DNA of 64,000 nucleotides from the NCBI GenBank assembly GCA_016699165.1, contig CP064963.1, forward strand, positions 4,402,001 to 4,466,000, read 5' to 3'. This stretch comes from Candidatus Melainabacteria bacterium. Lineage in GTDB: Bacteria; Cyanobacteriota; Vampirovibrionia; Obscuribacterales; Obscuribacteraceae. The notes under the pieces are model-generated. The model had not been told where the DNA came from and did no database searches. It was given only the letters and a program-made list of their open reading frames with translations. Of this stretch, positions 26,297-34,557 are shown one piece after another (positions within the stretch are counted from its first letter, which is position 1; the number at the start of each line of letters is the position of its first letter). A program made the position numbers and the translations under genes.

Positions 26297-26424
26297 TACC
26301 GCTCTGGGGTAAACCCTATTTGCATTTTTTTTCTCCGGCTCTAATCTACTAGAACCCTTACTACGTTTCGCCCTCAGGTTGCCTTCTTTCGTTGAGGCAA
26401 GTTGTTTTTGCCGGAGAAAAATCT

Positions 26425-29400
26425 ATGAATACTTGCGAATCACAAGGCGCTCAAACGCCACCAGAAAATCTAGAGAATCAAAATAAAGGAACTATTCCAT
26501 TGATTGGATTTCCTCAGCACGTGCACATCTATCATCATCACGATTACTCTGGTAGAGAGGCTGATACACAAAAAGAAAGCGAAAAAAACAAAAATAAGAA
26601 TAAGGACAACGACCAAAATAAACTTGAAGACGCGCGCAAATCGCTCACTTCCATAAATAGTACAGTTATGTCGACTGTTGAAGCTTTGCAGCAGCTGATG
26701 CGCAAACATGTCAATTTAAAAAAGACTGAGACTAAAAATAAGCAAGAATCCACTAATTGGACAGATGATCCAAACGAAATTGATGAGCCAGCTCCGCCAG
26801 TAAAGAAAATCTGGCACGGATTGGATGGCGTGGCGGTAATGTCTTTTGGTGTTGCCATTCCGACTTTGATGATCGCTCTTATGACAATGACATGTTGTCA
26901 GCGCATGACACTTATGTTGTTGAATAATCCACTTGAGACCATGCTTGAACTGTTAATGGTGGCAATGATACCTTTTGCCATTTTGAATTGCTGGAAGTTT
27001 TATTGTAAAAATAACTACCACTTCAATATATTGCGTGGTTCATTACTAGGCGTAGCCATAGCTTCAAGTGCTATAACTGCACTTGTAAGCGGGGCAGCTT
27101 TATTTGTAGGAAGCTCTGAATTTGAATACAATACCGGCACCGAATTCAGCACCGGATTTGGTACTATTGCAATGCTTGCGGTCACTGCTTGCATTTGTGC
27201 GCTTTATGTAGGCAACCGGATTTGGTGTCGAATGGAATTCGCCAGTTCCAGACGTCACGTCATTCTTAATATTGCATCTGGATTGATACTTGGTATTCTG
27301 GCATTTGTTTGTGCCGAATCTAAATCTTGGTGTGTACGCTTTGCCGAGAAAGCAGCTATTTCTACAGAAGCAAATGAGCGCAAAGAAGGACTTGGTTGGC
27401 TGCGCTTATTAAATACTGAGAAGTGGTTGAAAATGGAGTGTTCTGATTCGAGATCGGTTGGAATTGTCGGATTTTTTGTGCCGATTAAAAACTCGGATGT
27501 TCAAAAACTTTATTTTACTGTTACAGGTAAGCCTTTTAGAGATGAGAAAGACGAGAATTTTAGTTCGATGTCGGATGAGTATTTGAGCCGGCATGTAGTG
27601 GGCGAGCGCATCTCGGGGCTAAAACTGGTCCGATCAGCAATCAATGGTGCACTCAGTCCAGATAATCTTACATCTACAATAGGTTGGACTTATGTTTTTC
27701 ATAATGACACACCAAGCGCAAAAGAAGCACGCGCCGAAATTGCTCTGCCACCAGAGGCAGTTATAACCGAATTTACTGTATGGCAGGATGGCGAGCCAAT
27801 TGAAGCTAATTTTGCTGCAACAGGCAAAGCCACAAATCAAAATAACAATGTCAATATCGGGCATGAAAATACGGGCATGATTTCAAGTCTTGGACGTAAT
27901 CGTTATTTATTGCATTGCTATCCTGTGGCTGAAGGAAAAGAGCTAAGAGTGCAAACCACTATGGTGGTGCCATTAAAAATAGATACTCTAAATGCCGCTA
28001 CTTTGACCCTGCCGCGCTTTGTTTGTTCTAACTTTGCACTTGATGGTGAGCATAATTTGAGACTTGAGTCAAATCATAAATTATCCAGTAAAGTGGATGG
28101 GCTCTCGGTTTCTAAAAGTCCAAATGGCAGCGATGTTATTGAAGGCGTGCTTGAATCCAGTCAAATTGAGCATTCTCCAATTGTGATTAATGCCCAGCGT
28201 AACGCAAGTTCGCTTACATTGACTGCCAAAGATCCAATTGCTGCTGCTCAAGCGCATAAAGACTTACTTGCTGAAGACGCACGCAAAAAGGCTCAATTAG
28301 AAGCTGAAATTGCCAAAGAAGTGGGCAATCTTGACGGACAGGGGCTGGTTGTGATGATTGATGGTGCACATGGAGTCAAGCAACAACTCGAAGACGTGCG
28401 CAACGTAATGAATCAGCGCAATAAAGCAATTAAAAAAATTCAGATGAAAGAGCGTATGAAAGAGCCGCGTTTTGTTGCTCAATCTATACACGAAGTTACT
28501 TCTAAAGCTCCAAACAGAGTGGTAGTAGTGCTTGATGGATCACAAGCAGTTAAATCCAGATTGCCTGAAATCAAAAAAGCTTTGCAGTCAATTCCACAAA
28601 CTGTGCCGGTATCGATCATGGTAGCATCACAGGAAGACGAGTTGCTTGCAAAACCAACACCTCTTAGCCAAGCTCTGAGCGAACTCGATAAAGTCCAGTT
28701 CCAGGGCGGTCAAAATAATCTCAAAGCAGTAGTGCGCGCAGCTGAAGTGGCTGGTCAAGCCAAAGGCGGCGTAGTGCTTTGGATACATGGAGCACAACCG
28801 GCATTGTTTCCAAATATCTATATCATGTCTCCTTTTGCAAGCAAGCCTTCCTTCTTTGAAGTTTCCCTGGACAGTGGAGAAACTGACACGCTTGAATATT
28901 TTAAAAATCACAGCGAGATTTCGGGCTTCTTTCCAGTGCTTGCAGGACACAATTTGACCGGCAATCTGCGTGATTTCTTTTTGAAATGGCAACCTGGCCG
29001 TCGTGATTTTCAATCGCAATACAATTCTATTAATGCACTGGCAAAGACTTCGAACCAGACTCAAATACAGATGCTTTCTGGTAGAGAAGAGCGTGAGCTC
29101 GTTTTGCTTAACGCAGGAAAAACGATTGAAAGTTTAATCAAACAAAAACGTTATGATAGAGCAGCAATACTTGCCCTTCAGTACAAAATCGTGACACCTG
29201 TGAGTTGCGCAGTTATTTTAGACGAGCAAAACACACCACAATTGCAAGGTGCTACAAACGGTACAATTGGTGCACAAGGCGACGACGCCACTGTGATAAT
29301 GGGCGTAAACACAGCAGGAACTGTGCGGGTGAACAACCTGGCTAATCTGGAAGCTCTGCTCAATATCATCGCCAATCTGGCGCAGTTGAGTGGTATCTTC

Positions 29401-29583
29401 CTTGGTGGCATGCTCTTTTTGCACGGAATCTTCTTGCGAGGCACAGTTGCTATCTTTGGAGTTGAGGTGAGTCCCATTGTTCGAATTTCACTTGGACTTG
29501 CAATATGCGCTCTGGGACTTTGTACTCCGGGATTAATAAATTGGTTTGTTGCTTCAGCTCGTGATGCCAATTTGTTCTCCTGA
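26425..29583 (+). CDS. Large membrane protein with VIT-like and vWA-like domains
   Basis: About 1052 aa from ATG 26425, preceded by GGAG at 26413-26416. The N-terminus is His-rich (HVHIYHHHDYSG), then a very charged Lys/Asn/Asp helix (about residues 45-115). About four membrane segments lie at residues 145-310. Next is a VIT-like beta domain (about 430-545: YVFHNDTPSAKEARAEIALP, PEAVITEFTVW). A vWA-like fold starts near residue 690 with VVVVLDGSQAVKSRLPEI, in which the MIDAS DxSxS is degenerate (DGSQA). Two to three membrane helices close the protein (about 960-1045). VIT plus vWA on a membrane anchor is known from sortase- and exosortase-linked proteins, but no sorting signal is seen here. 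Confidence 0.75.
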   Translation: MNTCESQGAQTPPENLENQNKGTIPLIGFPQHVHIYHHHDYSGREADTQKESEKNKNKNKDNDQNKLEDARKSLTSINSTVMSTVEALQQLMRKHVNLKKTETKNKQESTNWTDDPNEIDEPAPPVKKIWHGLDGVAVMSFGVAIPTLMIALMTMTCCQRMTLMLLNNPLETMLELLMVAMIPFAILNCWKFYCKNNYHFNILRGSLLGVAIASSAITALVSGAALFVGSSEFEYNTGTEFSTGFGTIAMLAVTACICALYVGNRIWCRMEFASSRRHVILNIASGLILGILAFVCAESKSWCVRFAEKAAISTEANERKEGLGWLRLLNTEKWLKMECSDSRSVGIVGFFVPIKNSDVQKLYFTVTGKPFRDEKDENFSSMSDEYLSRHVVGERISGLKLVRSAINGALSPDNLTSTIGWTYVFHNDTPSAKEARAEIALPPEAVITEFTVWQDGEPIEANFAATGKATNQNNNVNIGHENTGMISSLGRNRYLLHCYPVAEGKELRVQTTMVVPLKIDTLNAATLTLPRFVCSNFALDGEHNLRLESNHKLSSKVDGLSVSKSPNGSDVIEGVLESSQIEHSPIVINAQRNASSLTLTAKDPIAAAQAHKDLLAEDARKKAQLEAEIAKEVGNLDGQGLVVMIDGAHGVKQQLEDVRNVMNQRNKAIKKIQMKERMKEPRFVAQSIHEVTSKAPNRVVVVLDGSQAVKSRLPEIKKALQSIPQTVPVSIMVASQEDELLAKPTPLSQALSELDKVQFQGGQNNLKAVVRAAEVAGQAKGGVVLWIHGAQPALFPNIYIMSPFASKPSFFEVSLDSGETDTLEYFKNHSEISGFFPVLAGHNLTGNLRDFFLKWQPGRRDFQSQYNSINALAKTSNQTQIQMLSGREERELVLLNAGKTIESLIKQKRYDRAAILALQYKIVTPVSCAVILDEQNTPQLQGATNGTIGAQGDDATVIMGVNTAGTVRVNNLANLEALLNIIANLAQLSGIFLGGMLFLHGIFLRGTVAIFGVEVSPIVRISLGLAICALGLCTPGLINWFVASARDANLFS

Positions 29584-29631
29584 AATTAGATGCGATAAAA
29601 ATTTCTGTACGCCCTCCTCCTTAAACAGAAA

Positions 29632-29661
29632 CGAAACAGCCTCCGTCTGGAGGCTGTTTCG
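29632..29661. terminator. Strong hairpin terminator between convergent genes
   Basis: A 13-base-pair perfect stem, CGAAACAGCCTCC and GGAGGCTGTTTCG, with a four-base loop (GTCT). It is followed by a loosely T-rich tract and lies between the ends of the VIT/vWA gene and a minus-strand secreted protein. It may serve both strands. Confidence 0.85.
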
Positions 29662-29688
29662 TATATTAAGTTCAAGCCTGTTATTAGT

Positions 29689-30252
29689 TTATTTGGCTTT
29701 AGTTTTTGTAGTCTTTTTTTGTTGCGACTTTGTTTTAGTTGCAGTTTTTGTTGCTGCCGCATTTGATTTTGAGGGTGCTGTTCCAGGTGAAACCGCTGGT
29801 GTTGCTTGTGGTGCGGCTGTTGGTGCAACACTTGGCGCCGTGACAGTTTTAGTCTTTTGCCCAGCGTCGGAAAATTCTTTATTAAATTTGGTGATTTCTT
29901 GCTCAAGTGTGTCGAGTTCGGCTTTTGGATAGCCATTTGCACTGACACTTGCTTCCATTTCTTTTAGTTTCAATAGTCTTGAGCTGAAAATTTCTGCATC
30001 TGCTGAACTGAGCCAACCGCGCTTAAGTCCCATCTGAATCTGGTCTTCGTAAGTTTTGATACGCTCTTTATATTTGAACTCGAATTTGTTGGTTTGTCTA
30101 AAACCTACCCCGCGTGTAACTTCGCTCGAACTAGAACTAGAGCTAGAACTAGAGCTTTGGGCTAATGATGGAAGCGAGGCTGTGCTTAAGAGTGCAGCAC
30201 CAGTCAAAATTGAAAAAAGAATAGCAGTATTAAAATTCTTGGCAAATAACAT
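29689..30252 (-). CDS. Secreted helical-hairpin repeat protein with Ser run
   Basis: 187 aa with GGGAGGG upstream of the ATG. A signal peptide ends near LPSLAQ and is followed at once by eleven Ser. Residues about 55-125 form a charged helical unit (ERIKTYEDQIQMGLKRGWLS, then ADAEIFSSRLLKL) with the pattern R...E..I..G...G.LSSADA. The same pattern recurs in the protein at 33127-34287 and in Sec-exported repeat proteins of other bacteria. The C-terminus is a Pro/Ala/Thr then Lys/Thr-rich tail, probably disordered and surface- or nucleic-acid-contacting; this is inference. It is the first of a minus-strand series. Confidence 0.65.
   Translation of the reverse strand: MLFAKNFNTAILFSILTGAALLSTASLPSLAQSSSSSSSSSSSEVTRGVGFRQTNKFEFKYKERIKTYEDQIQMGLKRGWLSSADAEIFSSRLLKLKEMEASVSANGYPKAELDTLEQEITKFNKEFSDAGQKTKTVTAPSVAPTAAPQATPAVSPGTAPSKSNAAATKTATKTKSQQKKTTKTKAK
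30124..30156 (-). repeat. In-frame Ser-codon hexanucleotide repeat
   Basis: Alternating AGCTCT and AGTTCT units on the coding strand encode eleven consecutive Ser directly after the predicted signal peptide cleavage site. Confidence 0.85.
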
Positions 30253-30298
30253 TGAATTCGAACCCTCCCGGATTAAGGGTTCACATTATAAGCTACTT

Positions 30299-31270
30299 TT
30301 ACTCAGGCTTGCTTCCAAGCTTCATATTTGCTCCATCGCGCAGGGCAAAAACTTTTTTCAATTCAGCCAATTTCGAGCGAGCCACAGTAACACCCGCCTT
30401 CAGCGCTTTCGTGTAATCTTTGTCTTCTACTGAAATAATAGGAATTCCTGCCACGTCGGGTTGAAGGACCACATCGGCTTGTTTCATCACTGTTTCGTCG
30501 CGAGCTGTAATGATTATCGAAGTCATTCGATTAGTGAGACTGTTGTATGTGTATAGATCCTTTTCCTCAATCGGCTTGATTATTTCGTCTACGTTGACTG
30601 CAATTACATAATCGGCACCCATTTCACGAGCCGGTATCACAGGTACGTTTGCTCGAATGCCACCATCGGCGTAAGCATGTCCATCCTGACAGACGGGACT
30701 GAATAAAGGTGGAAGTGAAGAACTTGCTCGAGCGGCCATGCCTAAATCGCCCTTCTCTAGTCGGTAGGCTTTCGCGTCTCTCAAATCGACTACCACCGCG
30801 GCATAACGCATAGGGAAATTTTCGATTTTGTTGTTGTCATCACCGACGGTTTGATTGATAAATTTAGCTAGTGACTCACCTGTATAAAAACCGGCTACCG
30901 ATTTTTTGCGCCAGAAAAGTACTTTTTTGGCCCCTTTTTTCACAATCTGCAATGGAATTGGAACTGGTCTAAAGGCTCTTTTAATGGAGCCATCCTGGGT
31001 CACTTTTTCTAGTTTATCGATGGGAACTCCGCATGCATATAAGCCGCCAACAATGGCTCCCATACTGGTTCCAACAACGATATCGGGACGCAACCCGTTT
31101 TCTTCAAGAACTTTTAATACACCAATGTGTGCCGCACCACGTGCGCCACCGCCACCGAGAACCAAAGCGATTGTTTTTTTTCCTGCACCGTCTTGAGACC
31201 AGGCTGGCAAGCCTTGAGCGACAGTGTTTAAGCTCAAGAATAAAGATAGTAAAATTGGTTTGAGATTCAT
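30299..31270 (-). CDS. Secreted RssA/NTE-type patatin phospholipase
   Basis: 323 aa with a signal peptide (LKPILLSLFLSLNTVAQGLPAW). The catalytic set is complete: GGGGARGAAHIGVL oxyanion loop, GTSMGAIVGG nucleophile elbow, and the DGG motif (ADGGIRANVP) carrying the Asp. The RssA subtype usually acts on phospholipids or lysophospholipids; export suggests an envelope lipid target. It is two bases downstream of a small XRE-type regulator, so the regulator and enzyme are coupled. It is unrelated in architecture to the patatin at 11226. Confidence 0.9.
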   Translation of the reverse strand: MNLKPILLSLFLSLNTVAQGLPAWSQDGAGKKTIALVLGGGGARGAAHIGVLKVLEENGLRPDIVVGTSMGAIVGGLYACGVPIDKLEKVTQDGSIKRAFRPVPIPLQIVKKGAKKVLFWRKKSVAGFYTGESLAKFINQTVGDDNNKIENFPMRYAAVVVDLRDAKAYRLEKGDLGMAARASSSLPPLFSPVCQDGHAYADGGIRANVPVIPAREMGADYVIAVNVDEIIKPIEEKDLYTYNSLTNRMTSIIITARDETVMKQADVVLQPDVAGIPIISVEDKDYTKALKAGVTVARSKLAELKKVFALRDGANMKLGSKPE

Positions 31271-31272
31271 GT

Positions 31273-31542
31273 TTATTCTTCTTGGTTATATGCCGAGTTT
31301 CTCAAAACGTCCATGAAGGACACATTTAAACCGTTGCAAATTTGATAGAGAAGAATGAGACTGAAAGTATGACCGTTTTCGAATTTTTCAATTGTAGATT
31401 CCAGGCACCCGATTTTCTGAGCTAATGCCTTTTGGGTTAGACCCTCTTCTTCTCTCAATTTAGTAACAACTTCAGTTAGTGAAGAATGATCTGATTGAAA
31501 TGGGTCTACATTGTTTTTCATAGTCTGGTTATAGCTCATCAT
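31273..31542 (-). CDS. Small XRE-family HTH regulator
   Basis: 89 aa. The helix-turn-helix spans about residues 30-80: REEEGLTQKALAQKIGCLES, then TIEKFENG and the closing helix SLILLYQICNGLNVSFMDVL. There is a Lys-poor flexible N-terminus. The stop is two bases before the ATG of the patatin phospholipase, so it may control that gene or its own operon. No toxin-antitoxin partner is obvious other than the patatin. Confidence 0.8.
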   Translation of the reverse strand: MMSYNQTMKNNVDPFQSDHSSLTEVVTKLREEEGLTQKALAQKIGCLESTIEKFENGHTFSLILLYQICNGLNVSFMDVLRNSAYNQEE

Positions 31543-31648
31543 TTATGTCTCAGTGCTCAAAGAGCGGCAACCTGTCAATGTTTAGGCGAATTAATCTGGA
31601 CGAGAATGTTGACCTCTCAGAATAGATTTTTTGTAATACAAATAGGAT

Positions 31649-32092
31649 TCAGGCTAAGAAGTTTCCAAACTCTTCTTGCGGAACCAGTTTTTTTAATCTA
31701 CGTTCTGCAAGATAGGCAATTTTCGAAGATGCTTCATTTTGCTCATTCTTGGAGGTCTGAGGATCTAATCCAAAGTGAGAAGCTATCACTTCACTTTCGT
31801 GGTTAGTCAATTTATTTAGTAACTGAGATATTCTCTGACTTAAATATTGTGATTCCAAAATTTTATTGCTAACTGCAGCAAGGACTGGTTTTTTTGCAAA
31901 AACGGTTTGCAGATTTTCCAGTGATTCATTTAACTCGCTCGATAATTGCTCTAAGCTTGGCTCAGAGCCAAGTTTTAAAGTGAGTTCGCTTTTTGCGCGA
32001 CGAATTTGTGACAAGTGGCTCAATTCCAGTTTTTGTTTAGCACTGACTTTCTTTGGGCTTTTGATCGGTCTGACATTAGTTAAAACGAACAT
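31649..32092 (-). CDS. Sigma-70-like protein reduced to regions 3 and 4
   Basis: About 147 aa from ATG 32092 (MFVLTNVRPIKSPKKV); another start at 32107 adds five residues. Residues about 30-65 resemble sigma region 3 (the segment LGSEPSLEQLSSELNES) and residues about 90-140 resemble region 4 (LSQRISQLLNKLTNHESEVI, SHFGLD), followed by a short basic helix. Region 2, which binds the -10 element and core RNA polymerase, is absent. It could be a regulator, an anti-sigma-like decoy or a decayed sigma factor. The region-4 second helix is shortened. Palindrome copy 10 lies in its upstream region. Confidence 0.55.
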   Translation of the reverse strand: MFVLTNVRPIKSPKKVSAKQKLELSHLSQIRRAKSELTLKLGSEPSLEQLSSELNESLENLQTVFAKKPVLAAVSNKILESQYLSQRISQLLNKLTNHESEVIASHFGLDPQTSKNEQNEASSKIAYLAERRLKKLVPQEEFGNFLA

Positions 32093-32435
32093 GATTTGAA
32101 TCTCCAATTTTGCGATTTTTTTTGACCTGCACCCCTTGTCGCTAGGGATTACTTAAACCGATATCGGAATACGTTTTGGGTCGGAGGCTATAACATTGAT
32201 AGTCCTTGTTCAGACCGTCACTGTATTCAATATACTACTAATCTACCCGGAGCGGCAAGCGGTTTGTATTCTATAGAGTGCAAATTGCAAAAAAGTTTCG
32301 AGATGGATAAATAGGCTCCCACGGGGGCGGGCTTCAGAGTCTTCGAAGATTAATAAAGGTTAAGTGTGTCAATCTGCCATTTGAGGTTGTAGAATTGGCA
32401 GTAGTTTAAAGGATACAAGGCGGCGTACATAATTT
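32093..32435. other. Divergent regulatory region with palindrome copy 10
   Basis: About 340 bases between the starts of the sigma-like gene (minus) and the XRE-receiver gene (plus). It holds the dispersed palindrome at 32149-32176 and AT-rich stretches suited to promoters. No other gene or clear hairpin is visible. Confidence 0.5.
32149..32176. repeat. Dispersed palindrome copy 10
   Basis: TTAAACCGATATCGGAATAC (32153-32172), followed by GTTT. The left outer arm has diverged. It lies between divergent regulators. Confidence 0.85.
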
Positions 32436-33107
32436 ATGGCAGATTCGCAAGCATTACTTGGAGCAATTGGAAAAGCGATTAGGGCTCAAAGAGAAAAAAT
32501 CGGAATTTCTCAAATAGAACTTGCTGAGCGTGCTGGATTGCACAGGACCTTTATAAACAACATCGAGCGCGGTGCAAAAAACCTTAGTCTTGAAAGTCTT
32601 GTTTCAATTGCTGATGCTTTAGAGTTGACAGCTTCAGGACTAGTAATCGAGGCAGAAGAGCTTGCCAAAAATACAAATTCAGCCATCAAGGTATTGTTGA
32701 TTGAAGACAATCCAGCGGACATATTTATGTTTAAAAGATGTGTCAATCTGACAGCACATACAACTTCTGTTCAAGTTTTACAGACTGGTCAGGAAGTTCA
32801 ATATAGATTAGAAGAGTTACGAAAGGGTGTGGGCGATCCGCCGCCAGATATCATATTCTTGGATTTGAACCTGCCTGGTCGCTCCGGGCATGAAATTCTA
32901 ACTGATATTAAGAGTAATGAGGCACTAAGGCACATTCCCATTATTATTCTGACGACATCATCAAGACCAGACGATATCAAAAAAACTTACTTCCATTTTG
33001 CCAATTCATTTTTAACCAAGCCGCTTGATCCCGCTTCATATGAAAAAGCAATTGATGGTGTACTAACCTACTGGTTTTCCACCACCAAAATGCCTTCAAT
33101 GAACTAA
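32436..33107 (+). CDS. XRE HTH-response regulator receiver fusion
   Basis: 223 aa. Residues about 8-70 are an XRE HTH (RAQREKIGISQIELAERAGL and the recognition-helix region TFINNIERG). Residues about 85-215 are a receiver domain close to the Rcp1/CheY-like type: LLIEDNPADIFMF acidic pair, phospho-acceptor Asp143 in FLDLNLPG, the TTS switch and the Lys in FLTKPLD. The order HTH then receiver is the reverse of ordinary response regulators. The PAS histidine kinase at 34558-35655 on the opposite strand is a plausible partner, though a secreted-protein gene lies between them. Confidence 0.88.
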   Translation: MADSQALLGAIGKAIRAQREKIGISQIELAERAGLHRTFINNIERGAKNLSLESLVSIADALELTASGLVIEAEELAKNTNSAIKVLLIEDNPADIFMFKRCVNLTAHTTSVQVLQTGQEVQYRLEELRKGVGDPPPDIIFLDLNLPGRSGHEILTDIKSNEALRHIPIIILTTSSRPDDIKKTYFHFANSFLTKPLDPASYEKAIDGVLTYWFSTTKMPSMN

Positions 33108-33126
33108 ATTAGTTCACGGGTTCGAA

Positions 33127-34287
33127 TTACATGTGAATTGCATGATCCAGAGCCGATCCAATTCTATCGAATTCATCGTAGAGTTTTTTGGCTTCTTCAT
33201 CATTCATTCTGCCGCCTGAATTTCTATAACCACCTTCAAGCGATCCGATTCTATCCAGACGTGCTCGCAATTCAGCTGCTTTAGACGATGATAGTTTACC
33301 CATGGTGAGGTTATAACTAATCTTGGATTCAAGACCAGCTCTACGTCCCATCATGTCATCAAATGCCACCACTTTGTCTGCGGCAAGATATAAACGACCA
33401 TTGTCAATTAGCGGAGCGACTGTGATAGAGGGCGATTTCACCACTGTAACTAACTGATTGCGAAGCAAATCGTACTGATATGCTACTGGCAAATAGTTTG
33501 CGTAAGTGATAGTGCCGCCTCGGTCAAAACCTGCTTGTAGCGCAGCTAAATCATCGAGTTGTCTGCGATAAACAGCGGCTTGAGCAGCATTGAGATTGCC
33601 TGAGGCAAGTCCTGCTGAAATAAGTTCTACTAGTCTATCGTGGCGTGCTCTTAAACTATCGCGAATTACGCGAGGCTCAACTGTAGTGATCGAAACTACC
33701 TTATCCGATGAAAAAGCAACTGGTGATGATACCACTATTGGTTTGCCTAAACTTGAAGATGTTGTAGTGACCGTTCTAATTGTGCGAACGCCCGTTGCAG
33801 GGTCTAAATAGACCAGGCTGTCCATGGGACTCACTCTTGCATAAGTGACCAGATCGCCAGAAATAGAATCGAGTCTCGTTGCAAGAGGAATGGCAGTATC
33901 GACTGAGTATCCTAATGCTACTGTTCGATTAAAATCAGCGTTAAATGCGTCGATTAAAGCTCTCAAGCGAACTGAATCTGCGCTTGAAAGATATCCAGCT
34001 GCCTGGCGTTCGGCCATCAGGCGCTCGATTTCTCTTCTTCTTGAATCTAAGTAGACCCAATTGCCAGATATTTGCGGTGTTGATGATGTAATTACAGTTC
34101 CTGAAAGTGGCGCAACTTGTTTTGTAGTTGTAATGGTTGTGGTCGATGAACCGTCACCGTTGATTTGAATTTTTCTTTCCATTACTTCTGCATGACCAGG
34201 TTGTGCCGCGGAGACACCAATGCTGACCATCACAAGCGAAATTGCCAACCTCGGAAGCCATGTTGATTTAAAATATGCTCTGTTCAT
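33127..34287 (-). CDS. Secreted protein with helical-hairpin repeats
   Basis: 386 aa from ATG 34287, set by AAGGGG nine bases upstream. A signal peptide (RLAISLVMVSIGVSAAQPGHA) is followed by a Thr/Ser-rich beta segment. Three copies of a helical unit then occur, near residues 80-125, 195-245 and 325-380. All share the pattern R...I......G.L(S/N)...A...R..(L/I)D, for example the unit starting RREIERLMAERQAAGYLSSA. Between them are repeated strands starting VVYL-like and TTxxS segments. It shares the unit with the protein at 29689-30252. The function is unknown; a periplasmic or surface structural role is plausible. Confidence 0.7.
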   Translation of the reverse strand: MNRAYFKSTWLPRLAISLVMVSIGVSAAQPGHAEVMERKIQINGDGSSTTTITTTKQVAPLSGTVITSSTPQISGNWVYLDSRRREIERLMAERQAAGYLSSADSVRLRALIDAFNADFNRTVALGYSVDTAIPLATRLDSISGDLVTYARVSPMDSLVYLDPATGVRTIRTVTTTSSSLGKPIVVSSPVAFSSDKVVSITTVEPRVIRDSLRARHDRLVELISAGLASGNLNAAQAAVYRRQLDDLAALQAGFDRGGTITYANYLPVAYQYDLLRNQLVTVVKSPSITVAPLIDNGRLYLAADKVVAFDDMMGRRAGLESKISYNLTMGKLSSSKAAELRARLDRIGSLEGGYRNSGGRMNDEEAKKLYDEFDRIGSALDHAIHM

Positions 34288-34557
34288 TTGAATGTACCCC
34301 TTATGTGGCATTTGCTACTGCATGCTTATGTTCACTTCGTAGCGCAGAACTGTTTTTACAATGCCTCAAGCGCCAAAGGGTGCCTGAAATTGTGTCCAAA
34401 GATTTCCTCCGGAACGTGCTTTGATACTGGTTTTGGCTTATTTGGTTACAAGTCTAAATCTAAGCATTGAGATAGGGAATGCAAGAGGATTTTCAATAGT
34501 GCATTAGATAAATGGTATCGAAATTAATACCATATAGAACTTCGCTCAGTTTTATAA

